DNA from: JBGAPI01 sp044221335 | Lineage (GTDB): Bacteria; Pseudomonadota; Gammaproteobacteria; Xanthomonadales; Ahniellaceae | Direction of reading: 5' to 3' | DNA: 64,000 nt | Assembly (NCBI GenBank): GCA_044221335.1 | Contig: JBGAPI010000029.1 | Location: 3,241-67,240 of the forward strand | In this document: positions 35,816 through 45,282 of the stretch, one piece after another | Layout: the number at the start of each line of letters is the position of its first letter | Position numbering within the stretch: position 1 is the first letter of the stretch | Notes under the pieces: generated by a model | Databases searched by the model: none | Told to the model about the DNA's origin: nothing | Seen by the model: only the letters and a program-made list of their open reading frames with translations | Translations under genes and position numbers: made by a program

Positions 35816-36976
35816 ATGACCGAGCACACGCCCGGCTTCGTCCGCCTCACCGCCTCCGACCGGCCCGGCGTCGCACAGCCGGTGCCGGAGCGCGACATCC
35901 CCGCGCGACCCTGGGGACGCATCCAGCTGATCTCGATCCTCGTGCTGCTGCCGCTGCTCGCCGGCTGGGAGCTGTACTGGCGCGACTACGGGGCGACGCC
36001 GTCGTCGCGCAACAGCAACGGCCAGTGGGCGACGCAGCGGCGCCGGGTCGACGAGGAGCCGGGCGACAAGCTGGTGATCATCGGGTCGTCGCGCGAGCTG
36101 TTCGACGTGCAACTGCCGGCGTGGCAGGAGGTGACCGGCGAACGCCCGATCCAGCTCGCGCTGCAGGGCACCTCGCCGATGGCGGCGCTGGAAGGGCTGG
36201 CGAAGGACGAGCAGTTCAGCGGGCGGCTGCTCGTCGGCGTCGCGCCGGACCTGTTCTTCAGCGGTGCCGCCGGCCGCGCCGACGTGTTCCGCTACTACCC
36301 GAAGGAGAGTCCGTCGCAGCGCTTCGGCAATTGGCTCTCGACCTGGTTCATCGAGCCCTACGTCGCCTTCGATGACGGCGACTTCAGCCTGTCGACGGTG
36401 GTCCGGCGGCAACCCTGGCCGCTGCGTCCGGGCTACGCGGGGCACATCGCCGTGCGCAAGCTGTCGGTATCCGAGCCCGATCGCAACACGAAGATGTGGG
36501 CGAAGGTCGAGAACGATCCGGCCTACCGCGAGATCTGTCGCGGCGTCTGGGCGGACCGCTTCGGCGGCAAGCCGCCGCCGGGCATGGAGACGCCGGAGCG
36601 GGCGAAGAAGACCATCGCCGCACAGATCGACAAGGCCGCCGCCGCGGTGAAGACGCTCAGCGCGCGCGGGGTGAAGGTCGTGTTCGTGCGGATGCCGAGC
36701 GTCGACGACTACTACGCCTTCGAGCAGAAGGCCTTTCCGCGGGCCGAGACCTGGGATCTCCTGATCGCCCGCTCCGGGGTTCCGGGTCTGCACTTCGAGG
36801 ACCACCCGGAGATGCAGGGCTACACGCTGCCGGAGTGGAGCCACATGGCCGCCGCCGAGGCCTACCGGTTCACCCGGGCCTTCGCGCCGCTGGTCGAACG
36901 GACCCTGGCGGGGATGTCCGTCGAACGGCCGTCGACCGCCGCGACGGCGGGCGCGAATGCCGCGAAGGCGCCGTGA
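35816..36976 (+). CDS. SGNH/AlgX-like periplasmic partner of the MBOAT acyltransferase
   Basis: Predicted 386 residues. After a cytoplasmic N-terminus, one membrane anchor (about residues 38-58, LISILVLLPLLAGWELYW) precedes a periplasmic domain. KLVIIGSSRELFDVQLP (GSS block, Ser about 90) and the C-terminal LPEWSHMAAAEAYRF with His fit a degenerate GDSL/SGNH esterase fold as in AlgJ/AlgX/DltD. VKVVFVRMPSVDDYY is another conserved strand. It probably completes acyl transfer started by the MBOAT protein. Target polymer unknown. Only 12 nt separate the two genes. Confidence 0.78.
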   Translation: MTEHTPGFVRLTASDRPGVAQPVPERDIPARPWGRIQLISILVLLPLLAGWELYWRDYGATPSSRNSNGQWATQRRRVDEEPGDKLVIIGSSRELFDVQLPAWQEVTGERPIQLALQGTSPMAALEGLAKDEQFSGRLLVGVAPDLFFSGAAGRADVFRYYPKESPSQRFGNWLSTWFIEPYVAFDDGDFSLSTVVRRQPWPLRPGYAGHIAVRKLSVSEPDRNTKMWAKVENDPAYREICRGVWADRFGGKPPPGMETPERAKKTIAAQIDKAAAAVKTLSARGVKVVFVRMPSVDDYYAFEQKAFPRAETWDLLIARSGVPGLHFEDHPEMQGYTLPEWSHMAAAEAYRFTRAFAPLVERTLAGMSVERPSTAATAGANAAKAP

Positions 36977-37036
36977 AAATCCTCACGAATGGCAACGCAA
37001 TGGTCGCTAAGTAGCGGATATCTCGCCACCTTCGGG

Positions 37037-37042
37037 TATTCT
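37037..37042 (+). promoter_or_regulatory. Candidate -10 element of the Ser/Thr kinase gene
   Basis: TATTCT lies 30 nt before GTG 37072 in the 95-nt gap after the SGNH gene. -35 region weak. Confidence 0.35.
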
Positions 37043-37071
37043 GTCGACGTTTCCCGGGGCGGCGGCGTTTC

Positions 37072-39705
37072 GTGATCGAGATTCCTGGCTACACCATCGT
37101 GCGCCAATTGGGTCGAGGCGGCATGGCGACGGTTTACCTCGCCATCCAGACGTCCGTCGACCGCGAAGTGGCGTTGAAGGTGATGTCGCCGACCCTGCTG
37201 GTCGACCCGAATTTCGGGGAACGATTCCTGCGCGAGGCCCGGATCGCCGCCAAGCTGCACCATCGCCACGTGGTCGGCATCCACGATGTCGGCTCCGTCG
37301 GCGAATACAACTACATGGCGATGGAGTACCTGTCCGGCGGCACGATCTTCGGCGCCGACGGCGCCGCGCGCGAGCCGGTGTTCAGCCTCCGGGTGGTCCG
37401 CGAGATCGCCGCGGCACTGGCCTATGCCCACAACAAGGGCTTCGTCCATCGCGACGTGAAGCCGGACAACATCCTGCTGCGCGAGGACGGCGCCGCCGCG
37501 CTGACCGACTTCGGCATCGCCCGCGCCACCGACTCCGCGACCCGGATGACCCGCACCGGCGCGGTGATCGGCACGCCGCACTACATGAGTCCGGAACAGG
37601 CGCGCGGCAAGCCGATCGATGGCCGCGCCGACCTCTACTCGCTCGGCATCGTGCTCTACGAGATCCTGACCGGTCGCGTGCCTTACCAGGCGGAGGACTC
37701 GCTGGCGGTCGGCATCATGCACATCACCGAGCCGCTGCCGCGCCTGCCCGACCACCTCGCGGACCTGCAGCCGCTGCTCGACCAGTTCCTCGCCAAGCAG
37801 CCGGAGCAGCGCTTCCAGAACGGCGCCGAGGCGGTCAACGCGATCCGCGCCATCGAACAGCGGATGCTGCGCGGCGAGCTGCCGCGGCTCGGCCAGATCT
37901 CGGCCTCGACCCGCGAGCGGATGCTCGCCGACATGGCCGAGGAGGCGTCGCGGCGGAAGACGCCGACCGGTGCGCGCGCGTCGGTGCCGTCGCCGCCGCC
38001 GCCGAAGCCCAATGACATTCCGACCGCGAAGCTGCAGCAGCCGCAGATCCCGAAGGCGCAGCAGTCGCCGGCCGCGCCGCGCCGCGCCGCGGCCGCCGAC
38101 CCGATGGCGATGCGCGACGAGCCGCAGCTGGGCGACGTCGCGGGGATCAGCGCCGAGCCCAATGCCTGGCGCCGCCGCAACTACGAGCGCGAGGACCGCG
38201 GCGGCGGCTCGCGGCTGCCGCTGATCGCCGGCATCACGCTGTTCGCCGTCGGCCTGATCGGCGGCGGCGCCTGGATGTTCCAGGACAAGCTGCGCGCGCT
38301 GATCCCGTCGTCGCAGACCGTGAAGCTGCTGTCCGATGCGGAGCGCGCGGTCGGCGAGCGCCGCCTCGAGGGGCCGAACTCGGCGAGCGAGATCTACAAG
38401 AAGGTGCTGGCGGCCGACCCGGACAACGAGGCGGCGCGCGCTGGCCTGACCCAGGTCGGCGTCGCGCTGGTCGCGGAGGCGCAGTCGGCGCTGAAGGAAG
38501 GCAACCTCGCCACGGCGAAGGCCAAGGCGGCCGCCGCCCGCGAGATCCTCCAGGGCGGCCCGATGCTGGACGTCATCGACGCCGCGCTGGCCCAGGCCGA
38601 CTCGCGCTCGATCAAGGTCAATGAGCTGCTCGAGAAGGCACAGGCGGCACAGACCGCGGGCAACTTCGACGAGCCGGAAAAGGGTGCGATCGCGCTGTTC
38701 CGCCGCGTGCTCGACGTCGACCCGGACAACGCCATCGCGAAGAAGGGAGTGCGTGAGATCGCCGGCGTGCTGAACGAGCGCGCGGTGAACGCGATCGATG
38801 CCGGCGACAAGGCGCGCGCCGAGCAGCTGGTCACCGCGATCGCCGCGCTGATGCCGGACTACGCGGCGCTGCCGGCGCTGCGCGCGCGGCTGTCGGACCG
38901 GGACAAGGAATCGGCGGCCAACCGCGACGCGCAGCTGATCCGCGCCGAGGCCCTGATGAAGGCCGGCGCTCTGGTGACGCCGGCCGGTGCCAGTGCGGCC
39001 GATGCCTACCGAGCCGTGCTCGCGGTCGATCCGAACAACGCCAAGGCGCGCGCCGGGTTGTCGAAGATCGGCGCGACGCTGGTGCTGCAGGCCAATGCCA
39101 GCCTCGAGAACGGCGACGCGGCGACCGCCTCGCGGCAGATCGCCGAGGCCGAGTCGCTGGGCGCGCCGGCGGCCGAGCTGGCGGCGGTGAAGAACCGGCT
39201 GCGCGAGATCAAGGACAAGCTGGCGGTCGCGGCGGCGACCCCGACGGTCACCCCGGACCAACAGCAGCGCATCGACAAATACGTCAGCGACGCGGAGGCG
39301 GCGATCGCCGCCGGCAATCTGTTCGACCCGCCGGGCGGCAATGCGTTCGACATGTACCGCGCTGCGCTCGGCATCGACCGCAGCAACGCAAAGGCGAACC
39401 AGGGCCTTGCCGCGCTGCCCGATCGCGCCCGCGAGGCCTTCACCAAGGCGATTGCCGAAGGTCGCCCGAATTCCGCGCGCAGCTACCTCGACGGCCTCGA
39501 CCAGATCGCCCCGACCGATCCGAACGGCGCCGCCCGCAAGGTCACGCTGGCGCGAGCCTACGTGAAGCAGGCCGAGTCGCAGATGGGCGACCAGCAGTTC
39601 GAGGCGGCGATCAAGTCGCTGAACCGCGCCCGCGAGCTGTCGCCCAGCGAGCCCGAGATCGCCGCGGCCGAGGCGAAGCTGAAGACGCTCCGCGGCGGGT
39701 CGTAG
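37072..39705 (+). CDS. Receptor-type Hanks Ser/Thr protein kinase with extracytoplasmic TPR-like repeats
   Basis: Predicted 877 residues. The kinase domain (about 1-270) is complete: LGRGGMATVY glycine loop (13-22), Lys36, Glu55, HRD at 126-128, DFG at 146-148 and GTPHYMSPEQARG. A Pro-rich juxtamembrane region (about 300-370) leads to one membrane segment (about 383-402). The C-terminal about 470 residues consist of repeated helical units built around YKKVLAADPDNEAARAGL-like blocks, at least five copies, resembling TPRs. The start is GTG 37072. No phosphatase or FHA gene is adjacent. Its stop TAG lies in a GTAG palindrome; the 1485-residue protein gene follows 166 nt later. Confidence 0.92.
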   Translation: MIEIPGYTIVRQLGRGGMATVYLAIQTSVDREVALKVMSPTLLVDPNFGERFLREARIAAKLHHRHVVGIHDVGSVGEYNYMAMEYLSGGTIFGADGAAREPVFSLRVVREIAAALAYAHNKGFVHRDVKPDNILLREDGAAALTDFGIARATDSATRMTRTGAVIGTPHYMSPEQARGKPIDGRADLYSLGIVLYEILTGRVPYQAEDSLAVGIMHITEPLPRLPDHLADLQPLLDQFLAKQPEQRFQNGAEAVNAIRAIEQRMLRGELPRLGQISASTRERMLADMAEEASRRKTPTGARASVPSPPPPKPNDIPTAKLQQPQIPKAQQSPAAPRRAAAADPMAMRDEPQLGDVAGISAEPNAWRRRNYEREDRGGGSRLPLIAGITLFAVGLIGGGAWMFQDKLRALIPSSQTVKLLSDAERAVGERRLEGPNSASEIYKKVLAADPDNEAARAGLTQVGVALVAEAQSALKEGNLATAKAKAAAAREILQGGPMLDVIDAALAQADSRSIKVNELLEKAQAAQTAGNFDEPEKGAIALFRRVLDVDPDNAIAKKGVREIAGVLNERAVNAIDAGDKARAEQLVTAIAALMPDYAALPALRARLSDRDKESAANRDAQLIRAEALMKAGALVTPAGASAADAYRAVLAVDPNNAKARAGLSKIGATLVLQANASLENGDAATASRQIAEAESLGAPAAELAAVKNRLREIKDKLAVAAATPTVTPDQQQRIDKYVSDAEAAIAAGNLFDPPGGNAFDMYRAALGIDRSNAKANQGLAALPDRAREAFTKAIAEGRPNSARSYLDGLDQIAPTDPNGAARKVTLARAYVKQAESQMGDQQFEAAIKSLNRARELSPSEPEIAAAEAKLKTLRGGS

Positions 39706-39796
39706 GAAGCGCACTGCGCGCCATTGCGTCGAGATTTCGCGGGGCACGAAGCGGCATTTCCCGACGCCTCGCGACGGCGCGCAGTGCGCGCCCTAC
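39702..39796 (+). repeat. GTAG composite palindrome after the kinase gene
   Basis: GTAG overlaps the kinase stop; arm GCGCACTGCGCGCC (39709-39722) is the exact reverse complement of GGCGCGCAGTGCGC (39776-39789), and the element ends CCCTAC. Each arm also folds on itself. About 95 bp, two GTAG units facing each other. Confidence 0.8.
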
Positions 39797-39871
39797 GCTG
39801 CTAACCCCACTCCGCGTTACTCTGCGTTACACCGCGCACACGCCGCCACTCCACCGCACGGAGCCGTCCCC

Positions 39872-42800
39872 ATGAAGTCGATGCTGCGCCTCGCCGCCGT
39901 CGCGATCCTCGTCCTGTTCACCGGCTCGGCTTCGGCCGACGTCGACACCGCGAAACTTCCCGCCGCACTGCGCGACTGGGTCGCCTGGGTCGAGCGCGGC
40001 AACGAGACCATCGCTTGCCCGCTGCTGGTCGGCGAGGGCAGTGGCGAGTCCGAGAACGATGCCGTGGTCGGCACCCGCGCCTGCGCCTGGCCGGGCCCGA
40101 TGGAGCTGAAGGTCGACAAGAGCGGTGCCAGCTTCTCGGTGCGCTGGAAGGTCTACGCGAAGTCCGCCCTGGTGCTGCCCGGCAACGCCGAGCACTGGCC
40201 GCAGGACGTGACCGTCGACGGCAAGCCGGTGCCGGTGGTGAAAGACACCTCCGGCCAGCCGGTGCTGTGGCTGGAGCCCGGCGATGCCGCCGTCGGCGGC
40301 CGCTTCACCTGGGAGACCCGCCCCGAGGCGCTGGTGGTGCCGCCCGCCAATGCCTGGATCCGCCTGACCGTCGACGGCGCCACGGTCGCGCCGATCGAGC
40401 GCACCGACGAGGGCGTATGGCTCGGCCGCAGCGAGGAGCAGGTGAAGGGCGAGGATTCGCTGGCGGTGTTGGTGTTCCGCAAGTACAGCGACGGCGTGCC
40501 GGGCATGCTCGAGACGCGGATGACGCTCGACGTCGCCGGTGACGGCCGCGAGGAGGCGCTCGGCGTGCCGCTGCCGTCCGGGTTCCAGCCGGTCGCCATG
40601 TCGGGCGACCTGCCGGCGCGGCTCGATCCCTCCGGCAAGCTGTCGGTGCAGGTCCGCCCCGGCCACTGGACGATCAACCTGCGCGCCAGGGCCACCACGG
40701 CGCTTGCGCAGCTCTCCCGCGGCGAGGCGAAGGAGCCCTGGCCGGACGAGGAGGTCTGGAGCTACGAAGCCGCGTCGAAGCTGCGCGTCACCCAGGCGGT
40801 CGGCGAGCATCCGCTCGATCCGAAGCAGGCCGGCGTACCGGCCGTGTGGCAGGCGCTGCCGGCCTTCGCCCTGGAGCCGACCGACAAGATCACGATCGAG
40901 GAACGCTCGCGCGGCCTGTCGCCGCAGGATCAGAACCGACTGTCGCTCGCCCGCGAGCTGTGGCTCGACTTCGACGGCTCCGGCTGGTCGACCCGCGATC
41001 GCGTCAACGGCCAGCTGCTGCGCGACTTTCGGCTCGACGTCGCGGCGCCGTTCGAACTGCTGCGCGCCAACGAGAACGGCGATCCGCTCCTGATCACCCA
41101 CGGCAAGGACCCGGCCTTGACCGGCGTCGAGCTGCGCCAGCGCCAGCTCGACCTGTCCGCCTCGAACCGGATCAACTCCGGCTCGATGAAGCTGCCGATC
41201 AACGGCTGGAAGCAGAACTTCGACGCGGTGTCGGCCACCGTGCACCTGCCGCCGGGCTACAGGCTCTACGCCGCGATCGGCGCCGACCAGGCGCCCGGTG
41301 CCTGGATCGACCGCTGGAATCTGCTCGACATGTTCCTGCTCGCGCTGATCACGGTGATGGCCGGCTGGCTGGCTGGCCGCGGCGCCGCGACGGTGACCCT
41401 CGGCTACCTGCTGATCGCCTACCACGAATACGACGCACCCCGGCTGATGCTGCTGTGGCTGCTCGGCCTCGCGCTGGTGCTGAAGCTGCTGCCGCTGCGC
41501 GGCACGTTCGGAGCGATCGCGAGGTACTTCAGCCTCGCGATCTTCGGCCTGTGCGCGCTGGGGACCCTGAGCTTCGTCGTCACCCAGGCGCGGCTCGCAC
41601 TGTATCCGCAGCTGGAGTCCACCATTTCCAATTCCCACGGCGGCGGCGTCAACCTCAATCCGGACGGGCTCGGCCAGGTGCTCGTCTATCCGAACCAGGC
41701 CGCGAACGAGGAATACGCGCCGTCGGCGAACCAGCGGTCGATGGAGCCTCCGGCCGAGATGCCGATGAACGCGCCGGTGACGATGGCCGCGCCGCCGGCA
41801 CCCGCGGCGCCGCCAATGCCGCCGGCGAAGGCCGCGCCGCAGACTCGGGCGATGGAACAGCAGGGCTTGAGCGACATGACCGTCACCGGCTCGCGGATGA
41901 AGCGGGTCCAGAGCGAGACGGCCCAGCCGGTCTTCCAGGTCGGCAAGTCGAACGCCGAGGCCTCTCGCCGAAAGCTGCAGCGCTATGCCACCAGCAACGT
42001 GGTGCAGGCCGGTCGCGGCGAGCCGACCTGGGAGTGGTCGCGCTACTCGCTGTCCTGGTCGGGCCCGGTGCTGCCGGACCAGGACGTGCGGCTGGTGGTG
42101 TCGCCGCCGTGGCTGACGCGGCTGCTGCGCGTCGTCGGCATCGCTCTGCTCGCCGTGCTGTTCTTCCGGCTCGCGCAGGCCTACTGGAACAAGCCGGTGC
42201 TGCCCGCCGCGCCGAAGGCGGCGAAGCCGTCGGCGGGCGGCGATGGCGATGGCGATGGCGATGATCGTCGCGGCGAGTTCAAGCTCAACGCCACCACCGC
42301 GGTGCTGCTCTCGATCGGTCTCGCCTTCGCCGCCAGCACGGCGGTGCACGCTGAGACCACGCCGGCCGACGAACTGCTGCAGCAGCTGCGCCAGCGGGTG
42401 CTGGAGCTGCCGAAGTGCGCACCGAACTGTGGGCAGTTCGCGAGCGCGACGGTCAGCGCGCGCGGCGACGACGTCAAGGTGCTGCTGGAGGCGCACGTCG
42501 CGGCCGCCAACACCGCGTTGCCGATCCCGGGTGAGGAGAAGCTGCTCGCGCTGACCGCGATCAACGTCGACGGCAAGTCCGAGGTGCCGATCTGGCGCCA
42601 GGACGAACACCACCGCTACATCGCGCTCGACCGCGGCGTGCATCGGATCGAGCTCACCTACCGTGCGGCGGCGGCCGACAGCATCGGCCTCAACTTCCCG
42701 TCGGCGCCGGCGGCGATCCGCTTCGACGGTGCCGGCTGGGACGCCAGCGGCATCCGCGAGGGCCGGCTCGAGACCGACACCCTGCAGCTGTCGCACCGCC

Positions 42801-44329
42801 GCGAGGCCGGCAAGGGCAACGAGCCCTCCAGCGTCGCGCAGCAGTTCCCGGCCTTCGTGCGCGTCACCCGGCGTCTCACGCTGGACCTCGACTGGTCGCT
42901 GGAGACCACCGTCGAACGCATCGCGCCGGACGACGCGGCGTTCTCGGTCGACCTGCCGCTCGTCGCCGGCGAGAACGTGCAGACGCCGGGCCTCACGGTG
43001 AAGGACGGCAGGATCACGCTGCCGATCCAGGCGGACACCTACTCCGCCAGCTGGTCGTCGAAGATCAACCGCGAGACCAAGGACGACGACCGCACCTCGG
43101 CCAGCACCGAGCTGTCGTTGACCGCCGCCGATCTCGGCCAGCGCGCCGAGGTCTGGTTCGTCGAGGTCGGGCCGATGTGGAACGTCAGCACCCAGGGCGT
43201 GCCGCCGGTCTACCCCGACGGCAATACCTGGGTCTACGAGTTCCACCCGCTGCCAGGCGAGTCGCTGAAGCTCGCGATCGACCGGCCGGTGCCGACCGAG
43301 GGCGCGTCGCTGGCGATCGACTCGGTGCAGTTGACGACCAGCGTCGGCAAGCGGGCGCGCGAGAGCACGCTGAACCTGGGCCTGCGCTCGACCCGCGGCG
43401 GCCAGCACGTGCTGATGCTGCCGCCGGAGGCCGAGGTGCTGTCGCTGGTCGTCGGCGGACAGACGCTGAACCTGCGCCCCGAGAAGGGTCGACTCAGCGT
43501 GCCGGTGACGCCGGGTGCGCAGAACGTCGTGGTGCGCTTCCGCGAGCCGATCGAGATCGGGGTCCGCGCGACCACGCCGGCGATCGACGTCGGCGCGCCG
43601 GCCTCCAACGTGCGCATCGAGCTGCAGCCGGGCGCCGACCGCTGGCTGCTGTTCGTCGGTGGTCCGGCGGTCGGACCAGCGGTGCTGTACTGGGGCGAAC
43701 TCGTGGTGATGGCGCTGGTCGCGTTCGGGCTGGCGCGCACCCGCTACACGCCGCTCGGCGTCGGACAGTGGTTCCTGCTCGGTGTCGGCTTCTCGGTCTC
43801 CGTGTGGTTCACGCCGATGTTCGTCGTCGCCTGGCTGTTCCTGCTCGCGTGGCGCGAGAAGAACGGAGCCGCGCTGTCGCCGCTGCCGTTCAATGCCTTC
43901 CAGCTGTTCCTGGTGATGGCGAGCTTCGTCATGATGATCGCGATCATCGGGACCTTGTCGATGTCGCTGATGGGTCATCCGGAGATGAGCGTCGTCGGCA
44001 ACAATTCGCACGCCGGCAACCTCGCCTGGTTCGCCGACCGCAGCGGCAACGCGCTGCCCGGAGCCTGGGCGATCTCGCTGCCGACGTGGATCTACAAGAC
44101 GGCGCTGTTCGCGTGGGCGCTGTGGTTCGCCTGGGCGCTGTTCCGCTGGGCACGCTGGGGTCTCGGCTGCTTCGGTAGCGGCGGCTTCTGGAAGGCCTTC
44201 CCGAAGAGCGAGCGCAAGGCGCCGCCGCCGATGCCGGCGACGCCCGCGGCGGATGGCGGTACCGCGCCATCGGGGGATGCCGCCGCCTCGACGGAGTCGA
44301 AGGAACCGGACCCCGGCGTCGGGACCTAG
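39872..44329 (+). CDS. Giant exported/membrane protein made of two related halves, function unknown
   Basis: Predicted 1485 residues. Signal peptide about 1-22 (ending SASA). Half 1 has a beta-rich exported region (23-480), three or four membrane helices (483-575), a Pro/Ala/Met-rich loop and a helix at about 750-772. At about 807-828 there is a second signal-like stretch (AVLLSIGLAFAASTAVHAE). Half 2 has a similar exported region (830-1265) and about five C-terminal helices. The halves share aligned blocks, for example EVWSYEAASKLRVTQAVG with EVWFVEVGPMWNVSTQG, and VTVDGKPVPV with INVDGKSEVPI. No enzymatic motif seen. Follows the Ser/Thr kinase; the role is unknown. Confidence 0.85.
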   Translation: MKSMLRLAAVAILVLFTGSASADVDTAKLPAALRDWVAWVERGNETIACPLLVGEGSGESENDAVVGTRACAWPGPMELKVDKSGASFSVRWKVYAKSALVLPGNAEHWPQDVTVDGKPVPVVKDTSGQPVLWLEPGDAAVGGRFTWETRPEALVVPPANAWIRLTVDGATVAPIERTDEGVWLGRSEEQVKGEDSLAVLVFRKYSDGVPGMLETRMTLDVAGDGREEALGVPLPSGFQPVAMSGDLPARLDPSGKLSVQVRPGHWTINLRARATTALAQLSRGEAKEPWPDEEVWSYEAASKLRVTQAVGEHPLDPKQAGVPAVWQALPAFALEPTDKITIEERSRGLSPQDQNRLSLARELWLDFDGSGWSTRDRVNGQLLRDFRLDVAAPFELLRANENGDPLLITHGKDPALTGVELRQRQLDLSASNRINSGSMKLPINGWKQNFDAVSATVHLPPGYRLYAAIGADQAPGAWIDRWNLLDMFLLALITVMAGWLAGRGAATVTLGYLLIAYHEYDAPRLMLLWLLGLALVLKLLPLRGTFGAIARYFSLAIFGLCALGTLSFVVTQARLALYPQLESTISNSHGGGVNLNPDGLGQVLVYPNQAANEEYAPSANQRSMEPPAEMPMNAPVTMAAPPAPAAPPMPPAKAAPQTRAMEQQGLSDMTVTGSRMKRVQSETAQPVFQVGKSNAEASRRKLQRYATSNVVQAGRGEPTWEWSRYSLSWSGPVLPDQDVRLVVSPPWLTRLLRVVGIALLAVLFFRLAQAYWNKPVLPAAPKAAKPSAGGDGDGDGDDRRGEFKLNATTAVLLSIGLAFAASTAVHAETTPADELLQQLRQRVLELPKCAPNCGQFASATVSARGDDVKVLLEAHVAAANTALPIPGEEKLLALTAINVDGKSEVPIWRQDEHHRYIALDRGVHRIELTYRAAAADSIGLNFPSAPAAIRFDGAGWDASGIREGRLETDTLQLSHRREAGKGNEPSSVAQQFPAFVRVTRRLTLDLDWSLETTVERIAPDDAAFSVDLPLVAGENVQTPGLTVKDGRITLPIQADTYSASWSSKINRETKDDDRTSASTELSLTAADLGQRAEVWFVEVGPMWNVSTQGVPPVYPDGNTWVYEFHPLPGESLKLAIDRPVPTEGASLAIDSVQLTTSVGKRARESTLNLGLRSTRGGQHVLMLPPEAEVLSLVVGGQTLNLRPEKGRLSVPVTPGAQNVVVRFREPIEIGVRATTPAIDVGAPASNVRIELQPGADRWLLFVGGPAVGPAVLYWGELVVMALVAFGLARTRYTPLGVGQWFLLGVGFSVSVWFTPMFVVAWLFLLAWREKNGAALSPLPFNAFQLFLVMASFVMMIAIIGTLSMSLMGHPEMSVVGNNSHAGNLAWFADRSGNALPGAWAISLPTWIYKTALFAWALWFAWALFRWARWGLGCFGSGGFWKAFPKSERKAPPPMPATPAADGGTAPSGDAAASTESKEPDPGVGT

Positions 44330-44344
44330 CCCCGCCCTGGACTG

Positions 44345-45190
44345 GTGGACGCGACTCCGAACATAGGGATGCTGCTGCGCACAGCAGCGGCATCCCTGGA
44401 AGTCGACGCGCCGCGGCTGGAGGCCGAGATCCTGCTCGCGCACCTGCTCGGCCGGCCGCGCGCCTGGCTGTTCGCGCATTCCGGCGATCCGCTCGACGCG
44501 GCCATCCGCGAGCGCTACGACGCGCTCGTCGCGCGCCGCCGTGCCGGCGAGCCGATCGCCTACCTCACGGGCACCCGCGACTTCCACGGCCTCACGCTCG
44601 CCGTCGCGCCGGGTGTGCTGATCCCGCGCGCGGAGACCGAGCTGCTGGTGGAACTGGCGCTGGCCGAAATCGACACGCGTTCGTGCTCGACGGCCCTCGA
44701 CCTCGGCACCGGCAGCGGCGCGATCGCGCTGGCGGTCGCCGCGGCGCGCCCCGCCGTCAGGGTGACCGCCGTGGAGCGCAGCGTGACCGCCGCAGCGATC
44801 GCCGCGGACAACATCGCGCGGTCGGGGCAAAGCCGGGTCGAGCTGGTCGCGAGCGACTGGTTCTCGGCACTGCTGGGCCGGCGCTTCGACCTGATCGTCT
44901 CGAACCCACCCTACATCGCCGCCGACGACCATCATCTCGGCGAGGGCGACCTGCGCTTCGAGCCGCCGGAGGCGCTGGCGTCAGGGGGCGACGGCCTCGA
45001 TGCGATCCGCGCCATCGTCGCCGACGCGCCGCGGCATCTGTCCGCCGGGGCGGCGCTGATGGTCGAGCATGGTCACGAGCAGGGGGCGGAGGTGCGCGCG
45101 CTGTTCGTTTCGGGGGGGTTCGGCGAGGTGGACAGCGTGCGGGATCTGGAAGGGCGGGAACGGGTGACGCGCGGCCGCTGGTCGCCGTAG
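44345..45190 (+). CDS. prmC: Release factor glutamine methyltransferase (PrmC)
   Basis: Methylates the GGQ glutamine of peptide release factors. Predicted 281 residues. Signatures are PIAYLTGTRDFHGL, the SAM motif ALDLGTGSGAIALAVA (about residue 116) and VSNPPYIA (about 184-191). The GTG start at 44345 lies 15 nt after the giant protein gene, so co-transcription is possible. prmC more often follows prfA, which is not in this window. TAG stop overlaps a GTAG palindrome. Confidence 0.94.
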   Translation: MDATPNIGMLLRTAAASLEVDAPRLEAEILLAHLLGRPRAWLFAHSGDPLDAAIRERYDALVARRRAGEPIAYLTGTRDFHGLTLAVAPGVLIPRAETELLVELALAEIDTRSCSTALDLGTGSGAIALAVAAARPAVRVTAVERSVTAAAIAADNIARSGQSRVELVASDWFSALLGRRFDLIVSNPPYIAADDHHLGEGDLRFEPPEALASGGDGLDAIRAIVADAPRHLSAGAALMVEHGHEQGAEVRALFVSGGFGEVDSVRDLEGRERVTRGRWSP

Positions 45191-45235
45191 GAGCGGCTTG
45201 CGCCTCTCCTGCATCGCGGCTTGCGCCGCTCCTAC
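45187..45235 (+). repeat. GTAG palindrome after prmC
   Basis: GTAGGAGCGGC (45187-45197) and GCCGCTCCTAC (45225-45235) form a perfect 11-bp inverted repeat; the interior contains two copies of CGGCTTGCGCC. The first GTAG is the prmC stop region. TACAAT boxes at 45233-45238 and 45250-45255 may serve osmC as -10 elements. Confidence 0.8.
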
Positions 45236-45282
45236 AATGGGGGCAGCTCTACAATCCGCGGATCGTCACCGGGAGCCGTCGC

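Noticed and set aside
39827..44935. 1702-codon open frame antisense to the giant protein gene
   Set aside because: Arg/Gln/His-rich by-product of GC-rich coding sequence, without signal peptide or domain; the sense frame has clear protein features.
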